DNA of 64,000 bases from contig CM057058.1 in NCBI GenBank assembly GCA_029945375.1, positions 1,922,001-1,986,000 on the forward strand, in the 5' to 3' direction. This DNA comes from Agaricus subrufescens. Lineage: Eukaryota > Basidiomycota > Agaricomycetes > Agaricales > Agaricaceae. Shown one piece after another: positions 47,198-64,000 of the stretch. A program made the translations under genes and the position numbers. The first letter of the stretch is position 1. Every line of letters begins with the position of its first letter. A model generated the notes under the pieces. The model saw only the letters and a program-made list of their open reading frames with translations, was not told the origin of the DNA and made no database searches.

Positions 47198-50197
47198 ATG
47201 AACGGCGTCCGCAGGCTCTTGGGAGCGGCGACTGGTGCGTCGCCCCCCTTGCCGGACAAGGACTTGCCTCTGACACAACCTACGGCACCCCTCACTTTTG
47301 CCAAGAATCACTCAGCCAACTGGCCACCACAGTCACCTACTAGTAGTGTATCCCCGAAACAGACTAGTCTCAGTGAAAGTCTACAGTCTACAGCAGCTAT
47401 CTTTCTCGGTAAAAAGGACAAGGGCCGACCCGCCCTTCCAGAAGAGGAGGTCACGGTTGGAAGCCCGTACTCTACTGCTCGGCCGTTGAACAGCTCGACA
47501 TCCCACACGCAGTCACCGCCTCGTTCCCTCAGCAACCACTCGCCTGCATCTAGTCGTTCGAACACTCGTGGTGGTTCGCTTTCGGGGCCGTCATCACCTC
47601 TCACTCCCAATCGGGTTGTCACTCGCAAGTCGGTAAACAAACAGGACGACGACTCCAGACGCTCGTCCGGGTTCTCAAATACCCGAGATGAACTACTCTT
47701 CAGTCTTTTGGCCAGTGAGGCCGTTGCTGATTGCAGAGACTTGTCAATTATTTCTTCGGAGGAGGTTGAGGACCTTAAGAAGGTGTGTATAGCTGAAGTT
47801 GTGTAGTGGCAAAGGTTCACTCTCAAATGCCTGGACTCGGTAGGAACAACAAGTTTTAAATTCTCGCCTTGTAGCCATGAAAAAGAGGCTCCATCTCGAA
47901 ACTAAAATCCGTGACGCGGCTGTTTCGCTCTCCAAAGTTAATTCCTCTAATAAGAGGCTTTCCAAACAAACAGACGAGCAGCTAGATGCAGCTAGGCGAC
48001 GGGTTGATACCGCACAAACGGAATACTGGAGTATTTCCGAGCGCGCCAACGAAGTACACCGAAAACTATTAGAACACCGTGCTGGCGTGCTCTCACAATT
48101 TGTGCGTAGTATGGAGAAGAAAATGGGCCCCACCCCATCATCTTACGACTCTGGCTATAATTCCAGCAGGAGTACGGTTGTGAGTCCAACTCGCACGTCG
48201 ACTACAGAACCGTCAACAAGCTTCGTGGCACCCAAGTTTGACGGAGCTCATTTCTTTGCTGGGCACGTCGATGCCATCGTCCCGAAGAAAGTACTTTCTC
48301 CTGAAGTAGCAGCGGGAGAAATCTCAGCGTTGGAAACTAAACTCAAGGCTACAACGGAAGCATTATCAGCTGCGAAGAAGCAACAAGCTGAAATGACCAG
48401 AGAATTATCTTTGGTAAGGTTAGAGAAGCAGGAGGCTGAAACAATGATGGGCCTCGAGTTACAAACTGCTGAAGATACGATTTTGGCTTTGGAAAAGGAG
48501 CTACCGCGGCTGGAAGGCCTGGATTCTGAGGTTCAGGAACTACTGAAGGAGAAGGAAAGATGGAGACAAGAGAAGGAGACGTTGGAGGGGCAGAACGAAA
48601 GTCTACGAACGCGAATAGCGGGCCTTGAGACGAGGAACGGTGATGCCGATGGGACAGAACGATTGCTAGCCGAGGTCCGTGAGGAAAGCCAGCGGTCACT
48701 TGAAAAGAAGGAGGTTGAAATAAAGGAGTTGCAGGCTCAATGGGAAGCAGAGAGGGCACAGTGGGAAGAAGAGAGACATGGATGGCAGCAGAACAACGAC
48801 GATCTACAGCAAATACGAGAGGAGATGGAAGAGGCTCGAGATGAGAACGAACTCGTGCTGCAGAAGGCGAACCAAGAGCTTGATGACGGTCTGAGCGCCC
48901 TGCAGCAAATGATTCGGGAGCATGGCATCGTGCTGTTCACGAGAGAAACGTCGCTTAAGGGGTTATTGGAAGCCACGGGTTCGCATTTGCGGACCGTACA
49001 CTCAAAGCTCGAGGGGTATGGGCGCACAGAAGCGGAGTGGAGTGCGGCGAAAAGGAAGTTGGAAGAAGATGTGAGAATTGGACTCGATAAACGGGAAATT
49101 CTCACCAAGGAGCTAGAAGATGCACGACGGGCGCGTGATCTTGCAAAAAGAGAAACGAGAACACTTCAAGTAAGGAGCCAGATATCAATGTCTTGTTTAC
49201 AGCGCTCATCATTCTCTAGCAACAGGATTCTGTACGCTCATCACCTGTCATGCTGCCAAAGTCACTCTCTGCCGACATCTCTGTTAGCCCTGACACCGAC
49301 GTTAACAAACTTATAGCCGCCCTTCTACCCCTCTGGGCTATCCTTCCATCTCCCGAAGCTCGTGCCGCTAAATTTGGCTCCAGTCATTCACGAAAATACC
49401 GAGTTGGATCGGAAACAGGATCACCTCTTTCCTTGAATGCCAACCTACCAGGCGTATCATCCTTGTCTGATCTTGATGTGCGAAGTCTCAAGAGCCTCTA
49501 TAACGGCAGCCAGGATAGCGCAACTGGATCACCCCGTACACCGGTGTCGGTGAATAGCTTCAGTGTAGAAGCATTTGTGCAGAGAGTTCAAGCACTTGTT
49601 GCGGATGACAAAGCACTAATCGAGAGATTGGTGAGATTTGCACAAGCGCATGATTTGTTAAAGAAGAATGCAGAAAGGGCGCAGAAGCTGGCACAGGAGG
49701 GAAATGCAGCGATGGAGACGTATCAGAAACAGGTCAAGATGCTAGAAGAAAGAAATATGGGAACGAATGCCAGAATGGCTGCTATGTAAGTTGGAACGTT
49801 TGTGCCGACTCTGGGATTGCACTAACTCGAATTTAGGCAAGAGGAGTTGCAGCTCTTGCATGATACCGTCGAGCGATTAACGGCTGAGAAGCATTCAATC
49901 GAGTCTTTGGCGGCGGAGCAAGCCGAGACTTGTCGACAGCTCACGGATGCCAATAACGTACTCTCTGCGCGGACGCTAACACTAGCGGAGGAGGCGGCAT
50001 CGGCACCCGAAATGGTTAGAAGACAACTTGAGATGCAGATCGTGGAGCTCAAGAAACAGCTGGAAAAGACAGAGGCTGAGATTGAAGATATGAAGATTGC
50101 AGCGCAGAGACAGAGAGCCGCGTTGTTTGAGGAGATGAATACGATGAATGAGGAAAACACGAACTTACGAGCCCAGCTTAGGGTGGCAAAGAAGTAG
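47198..50197 (+). CDS. Uds1 (up-regulated during septation) domain coiled-coil protein
   Basis: Start ATG at 47198 (MNGVRRLLGAATGA). A Ser/Pro-rich N-terminal 160 residues precede the Uds1 domain: DELLFSLLASEAVADCRDLS, IISSEEVEDLKK. After an intron with acceptor before GAACAACAAG the frame reads EQQVLNSRLVAMKKRLHLET and KIRDAAVSLSKV. Most of the rest is long coiled coil (for example LEKELPRLEGLDSEVQELLK), broken by a globular stretch around LIAALLPLWAILPSPEARAA and a Ser-rich linker. A last coiled coil ends NLRAQLRVAKK. About 900 residues. The domain name comes from a fission-yeast gene induced at septation; a cytokinesis or cytoskeletal role is inferred only. It diverges from MDM34. Confidence 0.86.
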
Positions 50198-50373
50198 TAT
50201 GTTATGATGTTCCCCACTTTCTTCTCATTAGGATGACGTGATCTTGTTGGAGTGGAACTATTTATTTACGACAACAGTATACCTACCCTAGTGTAATTTA
50301 TAGTGACTAGTCTCTGCGTCCAGACGATGGCTGAGCACTGGCCGCCGTGCCAAAATGGCAAAAGTAGAAGATG

Positions 50374-50468
50374 AACCCCTGGCGGGATTCGAACCCGCAA
50401 CCTCCAGATGCCAGCTAGCCGGTGAGGGCTGTAGAAGTCTGACGTCATAACCATTAGACAACAAGGGC
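50374..50468 (-). tRNA. tRNA-Arg (anticodon UCU) with 22-nt intron
   Basis: Reads on the minus strand from 50468. The 7-bp acceptor stem GCCCTTG / CAGGGGT has two G-U pairs. The D arm is GTCTAATGGTTATGAC. The anticodon stem TCAGA/TCTGG has loop C-T-TCT-A-A, and the T arm is GCGGG-TTCGAAT-CCCGC. A 22-nt intron beginning CAGCCCTCACC sits between positions 37 and 38, the standard site. The discriminator base is T. The mature length is 73 nt before CCA. The B box GGTTCGAATCC is perfect. Introns in tRNA-Arg(UCU) are usual in eukaryotes. Confidence 0.93.
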
Positions 50469-50636
50469 TTGTGTGTAAGGGAAGGGGCCAACAGCCATAG
50501 GCGTGAGAGGCCGGGTGGGTGGGGCGGAGACCGAGCATTTGGGCCCTCATTACGCACTGTCGAGTGGTTTCATCTCGCCAGCGCCTGCTGCGGCACCCAG
50601 GCATCCCACTCCGAGTATCCCAGGGGTCGGTGCACC

Positions 50637-53152
50637 ATGTCGTCCCCCCACGACAGGACCGCGCATTCCAGTTCTCCCATTTCCTTTCGAGCCAGCTCTC
50701 CGGCCCATCGCAGGAGCAGATCCCCCGACGACCTTGCTGGCTTTGCTGCTCGGACAAAGCACTCGCCGACGCGCGCGCGTTCCTACAACCCCGCTGATCC
50801 CGAAGTGCGTGAGCGGCAGCTGACCATGGATGTCGACATGGCCATGCACCTCAACAGAGCTCGGCGAGAGACCCTTCACCCCTCGAGTCCCATCTCGTCC
50901 TACGACACCACACACCCCCGTAATCACTTGTCTCAACCTTCTCCTGAAATCACCTTTCCAAATCTGTCCTCCCTCGCCTCTCACCCGGAACAGGACGCTG
51001 AGGGAATCTCAGATATACTGGGCGAGACGAGTGCTGACCAGGATTTCCTGGCCTTACATAGTCCGCCCTCTGTCGTGAGCCTGCAGCATCTCAGTCAGGC
51101 TCATGATCCTACTCTGCTTGTCCCCCTGGACCAACCAAATCTTTCAGATGGTCGCGAGGATCACTCTGCCACAAACTATGGTTTGCCCACATACCAAGCG
51201 AATGCTTCCCGCACTGATTTCGATTTCTTGACTATGGAGGAGTTTGCAGCGGCGGAAAAGAGAAAGTTGGGCTTGAGCACTCCAGCAACAAGATTTGCGA
51301 CCAGTGCTAACCGGGGAAAGACCACTCCCATCGACATTTCTTCCTCGACACTAGGACTTGGGCTTGAGAATACACCGAGAGGGGAGCCGTTTGAGTCAAC
51401 CTCACAGCGGCCCTTTCGCCAGCGTAAACTTAGCGCCAGCACTCCACATCCTAGGCAGAGAAAAGGCATTGGCGCGAAAATGGCACTTTTCGAAAACACT
51501 TCCGGCGAGCCACCTTCTTCGCTTTCCACCAGGCTAGGGTTCATACTCAGCGGTCAACCAGAGTTACCATACGATGTTAATGGGGCTCCTGGTACCTCTA
51601 CTCTTCCTCACACGGGAATCCTCAACACAGGTCATGACCGACCCATACGTTTCTCGTTCTATTCCAACGCCCTTTCCACCACTCTTACCGCCCGGAGCTT
51701 GAGTGAGCTTCCTCCGGCGGGTCAGACGTTCGAAGAACTATTCTCGGGAATTCATCCACTCAATGATGATACAGACCTCCTGGGTGATCGGCGGCGGAAT
51801 TTTGCCTTTTCATCCAACCGGACTAGCCCCGCTCCTGGAGTCTATGGCGGTTTTCACCGAGCCTCTGACCTCTCGCCAGCGGCATCATCTAACCACCGTC
51901 GGAGGTCTATTGGCCCAGACGCAAAGATGGGGGAACCAGCTCTCCCTGATAACGACACTGACAGTAACACGTGGTGGCTTGACGTTCAAAATCCAACTGA
52001 TGAGGAAATGAAAATGCTCAGCAAGGCACGCTTTCAATTTTTGCTGTCTTTGTGCCGCATATATTGATCGCCCCTTTCAATCAAGGTATTTTCTATACAC
52101 CCGCTAACGACAGAAGATATTCTGATGGAGGAGACGCGAGAGAAAATAGAACTCTTTCGGAATTATTATTTTGTTTGCTTCCGGAGTTTCGACCAGGATC
52201 CGTATAGTCCTACTCACCTTGAACCCCTCAACATGTATATCATTGTTTTCAGGGAGGGCACCTTATCCGTAAGCATCATTTTTCCTGTGATCATTCGCGT
52301 ATCAAGTATACTCATATCTATGACTTTGCATTAGTTCCATCTCAGATCAACGCCACATTCTGAAAACGTGCGACGACGTATTAAACGACTCAAAGATTAC
52401 ATCAGTGTTACTTCGGATTGGATTTCGTATGCCTTGATTGACGATATCACTGATGCTTTCGGTCCACTTATTCAAAGTATCGAGTATGAAGTCGACAGTA
52501 TTGATGAGTTGGTGTTAATCCTGAAAGAAGCGGAACAAAGTGACATGTTAAGGAGAATCGGCACGTGTCGGAAGAAAGTCATGGGTCTGTTGAGATTGAT
52601 GGGCAACAAGGCCGACGTCGTTAAAGGGTTGGCGAAACGGTGTAACGAGAACTGGAGGGTAGCCCCGACATCTGATATTGTGAGTATCTCTAAGACCTCT
52701 GACCAGCTTTTCCGGGAGTACTCAATGGAGGTTATAATAGGGACTTTATCTTTCTGATATTCAAGATCATCTGATCACTATGACGCAAAATTTGAATCAT
52801 TATGAGAAAATCTTATCACGCTCACATTCAAACTATCTCGCGCAAATATCTATTGAGATGACAGATGCTAATAATCAGATTAACGACGTGCTCTCGAAAC
52901 TTACGGCTTTGGGTACAATTTTAGTACCTATGAACTTGGTTACTGGTATGTACCCCCCCTTTATCTATACCGCATGTACAAAGTCCGAGGCTTACTGTAC
53001 CATTCTTAGGTTTGTGGGGCATGAACGTTCACGTACCAGGTCAAGTTCAGGATGGTGAGGAAGATTACACTTGGTTTGTGTCCATCATCGCCTGTCTAGT
53101 CGCCTTCGCGATGATTGGAGGATATTCTACATATAGGTTTATGGTCAAATAG
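50637..53152 (+). CDS. MNR2: CorA-type Mg2+ transporter (Mnr2/Alr1 family)
   Basis: Membrane magnesium channel. Start ATG at 50637 (MSSPHDRTAHSSSPISF). The N-terminal region of about 450 residues is cytosolic and Ser/Pro-rich. The conserved core follows: WWLDVQNPTDEEMKMLSK, then VFSIHPLTTEDILMEETREK, FRNYYFVCFRSFDQDPYSPT, YIIVFREGTLS, DYISVTSDWISYALIDDITD, IGTCRKKVMGLLRLMGNKAD and KRCNENWRV. The pore helix region ends PMNLVTGLWGMNVHVPGQ, which includes the GMN signature. The second TM is WFVSIIACLVAFAMIGGYST. Restoring LSK-VFSIHP requires removal of 52026-52085, a 60-nt GC-AG intron. Vacuolar versus plasma membrane location cannot be told. The stop is followed directly by two more TAG codons and a CAG repeat. 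Confidence 0.93.
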
Positions 53153-53156
53153 TAGT

Positions 53157-53185
<29 letters not shown>
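53150..53185 (+). repeat. (TAG)3(CAG)9 trinucleotide repeat at the MNR2 stop
   Basis: The stop codon TAG (53150-53152) is the first unit of three TAGs, followed by nine perfect CAG units (53159-53185). The repeat is in frame with the coding sequence and lies at the start of the 3' UTR. Confidence 0.9.
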
Positions 53186-53187
<2 letters not shown>

Positions 53188-53424
53188 TTTCATTCATAGT
53201 TATTCTCCCCATTCAGAAACATATCATCGGCATTCTGAGTTACCATTATTAATTGAGTTATCACGGAAGATGTATTCCTAATAAACACGCGCTAACAATA
53301 GAGAACATATGGAAACTACAACTCGGAAAAGACCAAGAGATAAAAACCAAAAAAACAAAAAGAAACAGAAACAGGACAGGACAGCAAATAAAAGACAAAC
53401 GAAAACAAAGCCCAAAAAGATGAA

Positions 53425-59559
<6,135 letters not shown>

Positions 59560-60662
59560 GTCAGTAAAGGCAGAAACTGGATTTTTTGAGCAGTTTGAAA
59601 CCCAGTTCCAGGCGTTCTGAGGTAGAGAGTGTTAAGAGAGTAAGTGGCGGAGTTTAAACTAGGCGAGTTATGTTACTCGAGCGCTTCCGCGTGGGTAATT
59701 GCCGTTTATATTGATCACAGGGATCCGCTGTTCCTTAGCCGTCACTCCCACAAAAAACTCTGAAGGGGAGCTAATCTCAGACAATAAAGATTACAGGTGA
59801 GTGTATCTCATCCGCATGAAAGTTCGCCTTTTAGCCCTCAAGAGAGACGATTTTTTTACAAACGACGGTTTGTGCTGACTCCTACGACGCCGTGGATATT
59901 TTAGGAGACACAGGTCACACTTAATGTTCGCTAGCATCGCCATGTGGATGGTAACCGTAATTGGTATTCCACACCTCCCAGGGTGAATCACCTTCAACAG
60001 CTGCGACTTGGATGGGTGAAGGAGTTATTATATCCTGCGAAACCTTTGACATCCGTTACCAGTTTTAGGGAGTCGGTGCTTATGATTTGGAAGCTCCACG
60101 GCCAAACACCGAACCATGCCGGAATCGGCCGTCAGCGAGACTAAAGGGGTTTCAGGTGCTCTCTTGTATCCTAACTGCACCCCCGAATAATACACGAGGT
60201 GCACACGGTGAAATGATTGGCAACACTGTGATGAGTCAAATGAGCTGCCATACCCCGTACTTCGCACTGGATGCTGAACAATCGATCACCAGGAATGATC
60301 CGTAAGTATGGTTAGTTCCCATTCCTCCTGAAATGAGTGGCAATACCCGTTTCCTAAAACGTAAAGGTGACCCTGATAGCAAGTGATGAAAACCTAAAAA
60401 AAGCTAAATCAAGCGGACAGGAAAGCGCAGCGTCCAGGCAATATAGATAGACTGCGAGGATGATCGGAATACCCACATGTTGTAAGTCGTTACAAAGACT
60501 CAAGGAGAGTCGGGATAACAAACTATGGTCCCGTGCTCTATTCCAGACTATTCATGATCTAGATCACAGAAGACAAGCTTATTGTACATATATGTCAGAA
60601 GATTATAAAAATAGATGGGCTGATGCATTTTTCAGTCCCGCTGTCTCAGCATCAATGAATAC
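59560..60662. other. Intergenic region between BST1 stop and KDM5 start
   Basis: 1.1 kb containing the KDM5 promoter and the BST1 3' UTR. I checked both strands and found no credible gene, tRNA or repeat. Confidence 0.45.
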
Positions 60663-63600
60663 CTATACACGTCTGCGCTCAATGCTACTAGTCCAGGCAG
60701 ATCCTCCCCAATAACGCCGCCCAATCCTCACTCCTACCAGGAGTCCAATAGCTATTTTTCCCGCGCCGAAAATTCTGTGAGGCTGTGTCCCTCCGACGAA
60801 AAAGGAGATAACGGCGACCAAAGAAAGTGCCCACCGTGTGGATATGCGGTCTTCGAATCTTGTTTATTCTGTTCATCAGTCCAATTTCAGTAATCAACAA
60901 TTTCAACATACCTTTGTCTAAGAAAAATCGGTCCCAGCGTCCAAGAAGAGAAGTCTACCATCACTAAAAATGGTAACACATTCAGGAAAAAATGGTCCCC
61001 GTCGAATGGCGTAGTCAATCCGGCTGTAATTAGGGTTCTTACCCATACTGCTAGTACCGGGGCCACGAGGGGTAGCAGCCAAGTCATGAGCAATAAAATA
61101 TGGCAATTTAGGTGGTGATTGTCTTGACCGGTAGAGCGGTTGTTCCCATTTTGCTCACCCGCTTGAGGCCGAGAATTATCATCCCTTTCTTCAGGGCTGG
61201 AGCGGCTAAGTAGGTCGTAACTTTCGGTTGTAATGGGAGCCGAAGGACTGGTAGGAGGCTTGACTATCGCACATGTCAAGAGTTGCTGCATCCAACAACC
61301 CAGAAAAGCCACCTGCCAGGGTATGACCATAAATATCATTGCGCAAATGATACACAACGAGACAACAGTGGTCCGGCCCGCTGCTGATCCCTCATGCCTT
61401 CTACTAAAGTGAACAAGGGTCGTGACAACAATGCGACGGCGGCTCACCTGGCCACGAGGAAAACCGAAATTGGCCTCAAAAGGAAAAAGCATATTCTGAG
61501 GACCCCCCAACTCACGGCGACAAGACCAGAAGCCAACAGTAAGATGAGCGGTGCCAGCGGTGCGAATATAGCAGAGCTGCCAAGCCCCAGATAGAATCCT
61601 GGTGGCCAAGGCAAAAAGGAGGCCAAGAATGACACAGGGATTAGGAAACGTAACAGCACTTTTTCATAACATCGCATTGACTGATTAACTGAAGGCATGG
61701 GAACTGATTTGATAAAGATCAGTAATTAAGGCAAAAGAAACCCGGAAACTTACTTCCACGATCATGCGTTCCCAAGGCGAGAAACAGTACTATTGACGAG
61801 ATGCCAGCTGCCCAACCAACAAGAGTAGTTAAATAACGGGTGGCCAGGCGTCCTAATGTTGCAGACCAATCGATAGACAACACCAGCCCTTCAAGTTTAT
61901 TAATACAGCTTGAGCTCCCAGACGAATAAATGATTAGATGAAGTCCTTCTTGTTCTTCTTTGTCATGGTATGGGGCAGGATAATGTGTATGAAGCAATAT
62001 ACGGCGGTCATCGGTTGATATTAAGGGATAATAGTGTGTTTCCACCGGATGTGAGGTATGAATTAGGAGCGGCGCAAGATGAGATTCTATGTTATTGTTA
62101 AAACATTGCCAGGAACTTGTCACTTCATGCTCACCAGTACAGTGCAACGGCATCTGAAAATGGGGGACAAGACGATACACAATGAGTGCATTAGACACAA
62201 GTCGAGGGAAATGGATATCCAGCCTGATTGAACCACCAGCTTTGACATCAACGAAAGCATTGCGAAAAAGCAGAGCTAAAATGGTACAAAGTTCGAATTT
62301 AACTCCAAGCCCTGAATTAAACGTAGCAGACGTACATGTAGTTGAATGTACATTAGTTATTTCCTCTTTCTGATTGAAGCCTGCAACAACCCAACCGTCA
62401 CCTTCACCGTTATCGGCCTTAACACCAATCCACCGGCCAAGTGATGGCTCCACTTTAGCCTCAAATAAAAGTACTCCCTCAGATTCATCTACACCTCCGG
62501 AGGAAGGATCAGAACCTGATCGGGGCCTCGGGAACGGTTCGCCAGGAATTGGTTTTGGTAATAATTTAAGGGTGGTAGGCTTTAAAGGAGAACAACGAGG
62601 AACACTATTGCCTTCTTCAGTCCCCGAACAGATGTAGATAGAAACTTTGAGTCCATGCTGAACGTGAGCAGGAACGGTGGCGATCGAGCCCTGTCCGACA
62701 AGCACACTCAACCTGGCGGTTGACGTCCCATTAATAGATGAAGGGATAGGGACTAGGTACAGGCGGGAACCCACTGGCTTCCGCGCTAATTGTATATGAG
62801 AGGGGATTATTTCGTAAGATGCATTATCCAGACGCTCTAAATTTGAGTTTGTCTCTTGGTACCCGGGGAGTCCGGAGGGTAACTTATGACCGTCATGAAT
62901 CCATTTGTCGAGAACCCCCATCCTTTCTGATGGCGAAATTGTCGAGCCAAGTTCTAAGACGGCACGAGCTATTCGCCAGCGGACTTGATGGCACCAAACC
63001 ATCTCCCTATGGCCCACCCCGGTCCAAGCGCCTTCCATCGCGGAGGCAAAGACTGTCTCTCGATGAATGCCATCGTGTCTTGAAGGTAAAATGCATGACT
63101 CCGAGGGGACCATCCCATCAGTAGCACCGCCGCAGAGAGACAAAATGGGAGCAGAGTCGTTCTCAAGATTATGGCGCACCTTCGCATATATTTCGTCTAT
63201 TTTCGAGTCGAATCGAGCTGGGGGTAAAGTATGAGGTGTCGACATCGTGATGATTGTTGATATATGCTCGGAGGGCAAAAGTGCAGTTCCCACAACACCA
63301 CCCATGGAATGGCCCAAGATGACTAATTGAGTCTGCGGTGGATAGTGTGAAAGAATATAATCAATCGCTCTTGATGTGTACTCAATCTGAGACTGTAGAG
63401 TCGTTCCATGGAATGCTGACAAGTCCTCGTTGAACTCGACTGTAAAAAATCACGTAAATGAATAGTAGGGTAGATCCAGTATATGCTACTTGCCTGCATA
63501 AACATCCAAAGGACGAATTGCTCTTGAACTAAAAGTAGATGAAACTTGTCCGGGAGATGAGTAATATTGCCTGCTAGCGGATGAGGCTATCGAGCGGACT

Positions 63601-63931
63601 TGATGGGAAGAACCGGCATTTCCAGGAATGAAGAGTACGGGTAGACCGTTTGGTCTCTGAGCGGCTGTTTGGTGACCGGAGAGACATACCCAGCCTCGCG
63701 AAAACCCACCTGCATATCCCAACCGACTTCCCTATACAACCAGAGAGAATATCTAGTCGCCAAATGTGACCACGACGCGTCGAAGCCGTCTTGTAGAACA
63801 TAGGAAGGTGACATGAAGGACATTCGACATCCTTGCGGAGACAGGGTGGTGGCGAGCTCCCTATTTGCAAGGAAGAGTAATATCACAGTCAGGACTGTAA
63901 AGCATGCTAGCAATCCGCTCAGGAGCGGCAT
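60663..63931 (-). CDS. BST1: GPI inositol-deacylase (Bst1/PGAP1)
   Basis: ER membrane lipase that removes the acyl chain from GPI inositol so GPI-anchored cargo can leave the ER. Start ATG at 63931 ([11 protein letters not shown]), with an in-frame ATG at 63982 as alternative. One N-terminal membrane segment ([16 protein letters not shown]) is followed by lumenal [20 protein letters not shown] and the lipase motif [17 protein letters not shown] (Ser nucleophile). Next are [15 protein letters not shown], the Asp region [14 protein letters not shown], and [20 protein letters not shown] with the catalytic His. Several C-terminal membrane segments follow. The last exon has no start codon and is easily missed. 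It reads [20 protein letters not shown] and ends SIERRRV at the stop 60663-60665, joined by an intron with acceptor after ACAAG. The window edge is 69 bp upstream. Confidence 0.9.
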
Positions 63932-64000
63932 ACTGCCTTTGAGATGGCAGGAAATCACCACACACAATTGTTGGGTTAACATCTAAACAATTATTCCCAC

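Noticed and set aside
50469..50636. N-terminal extension of the Mg2+ transporter running up to the tRNA
   Set aside because: There is no ATG in that stretch; the first in-frame ATG is 50637, and the upstream part would abut the tRNA gene.

Overview
This window is nuclear DNA from a filamentous basidiomycete, most likely an Agaricomycete. The genes are split by many short introns, mostly about 50-60 nt, with GT..CTAAC/CTGAC..AG signals. They encode ordinary eukaryotic housekeeping proteins and lie close together on both strands. Families absent from ascomycete yeasts but usual in basidiomycetes are present: a Barentsz/CASC3-type protein, a Virilizer-type m6A-complex protein and a KDM5 demethylase with an ARID domain. 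There are no bacterial or organellar features. I cannot name the species. Coding spans run from start codon to stop codon and include introns; exon joins were worked out by reading frame and family motifs.

Layout. 0.5-10 kb: THOC3 (-), epoxide hydrolase (-), Barentsz-like protein (+), secreted sedolisin protease (-). 10-24 kb: eIF3m (+), UPF0652/DUF2009 protein (-), STIMATE/YPL162C-type vacuolar membrane protein (-), Sec18/NSF (+), PP1 inhibitor-2 (+), MTD1 methylene-THF dehydrogenase (+). 24-31 kb: ORMDL (-) and Virilizer (+) from a shared 94-bp promoter, then a 2-kb gene-free gap. 31-43 kb is the accessory part: an orphan seven-helix receptor-like gene (+) followed by three tandem MATH-like/BTB paralogues (+). 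Remnants of the receptor's 3' end and other duplicated spacer blocks lie between them. 43-54 kb: C2H2 zinc-finger protein (-), MDM34 (-), Uds1-domain coiled-coil protein (+), an intron-containing tRNA-Arg(UCU) (-), CorA-type Mg2+ transporter MNR2 (+). 53-64 kb: KDM5/Lid2 histone demethylase (-) and BST1/PGAP1 GPI inositol-deacylase (-), whose start lies just inside the right edge.

Themes. Several genes act in nuclear mRNA metabolism (THOC3, Barentsz-like, Virilizer) or in ER and membrane-contact biology (ORMDL, STIMATE family, MDM34, BST1, Sec18). They are scattered and look like normal gene order, not a cluster. Three divergent gene pairs share intergenic promoters under 100 bp. The gene models need unusual splicing: exons of 5, 10, 14 and 18 nt and two GC-AG introns, each supported by restored family motifs.

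The least ordinary stretch is 33.3-42.8 kb. It is a lineage-type segmental amplification: three BTB genes show mosaic relatedness (copies 1 and 3 closest in the N-terminal half, copies 1 and 2 closest in the C-terminal half). A dead receptor tail marks the duplication unit, a short repeated block recurs around the genes, and the core promoters have diverged. I saw no transposase, reverse transcriptase, CRISPR array or prophage.
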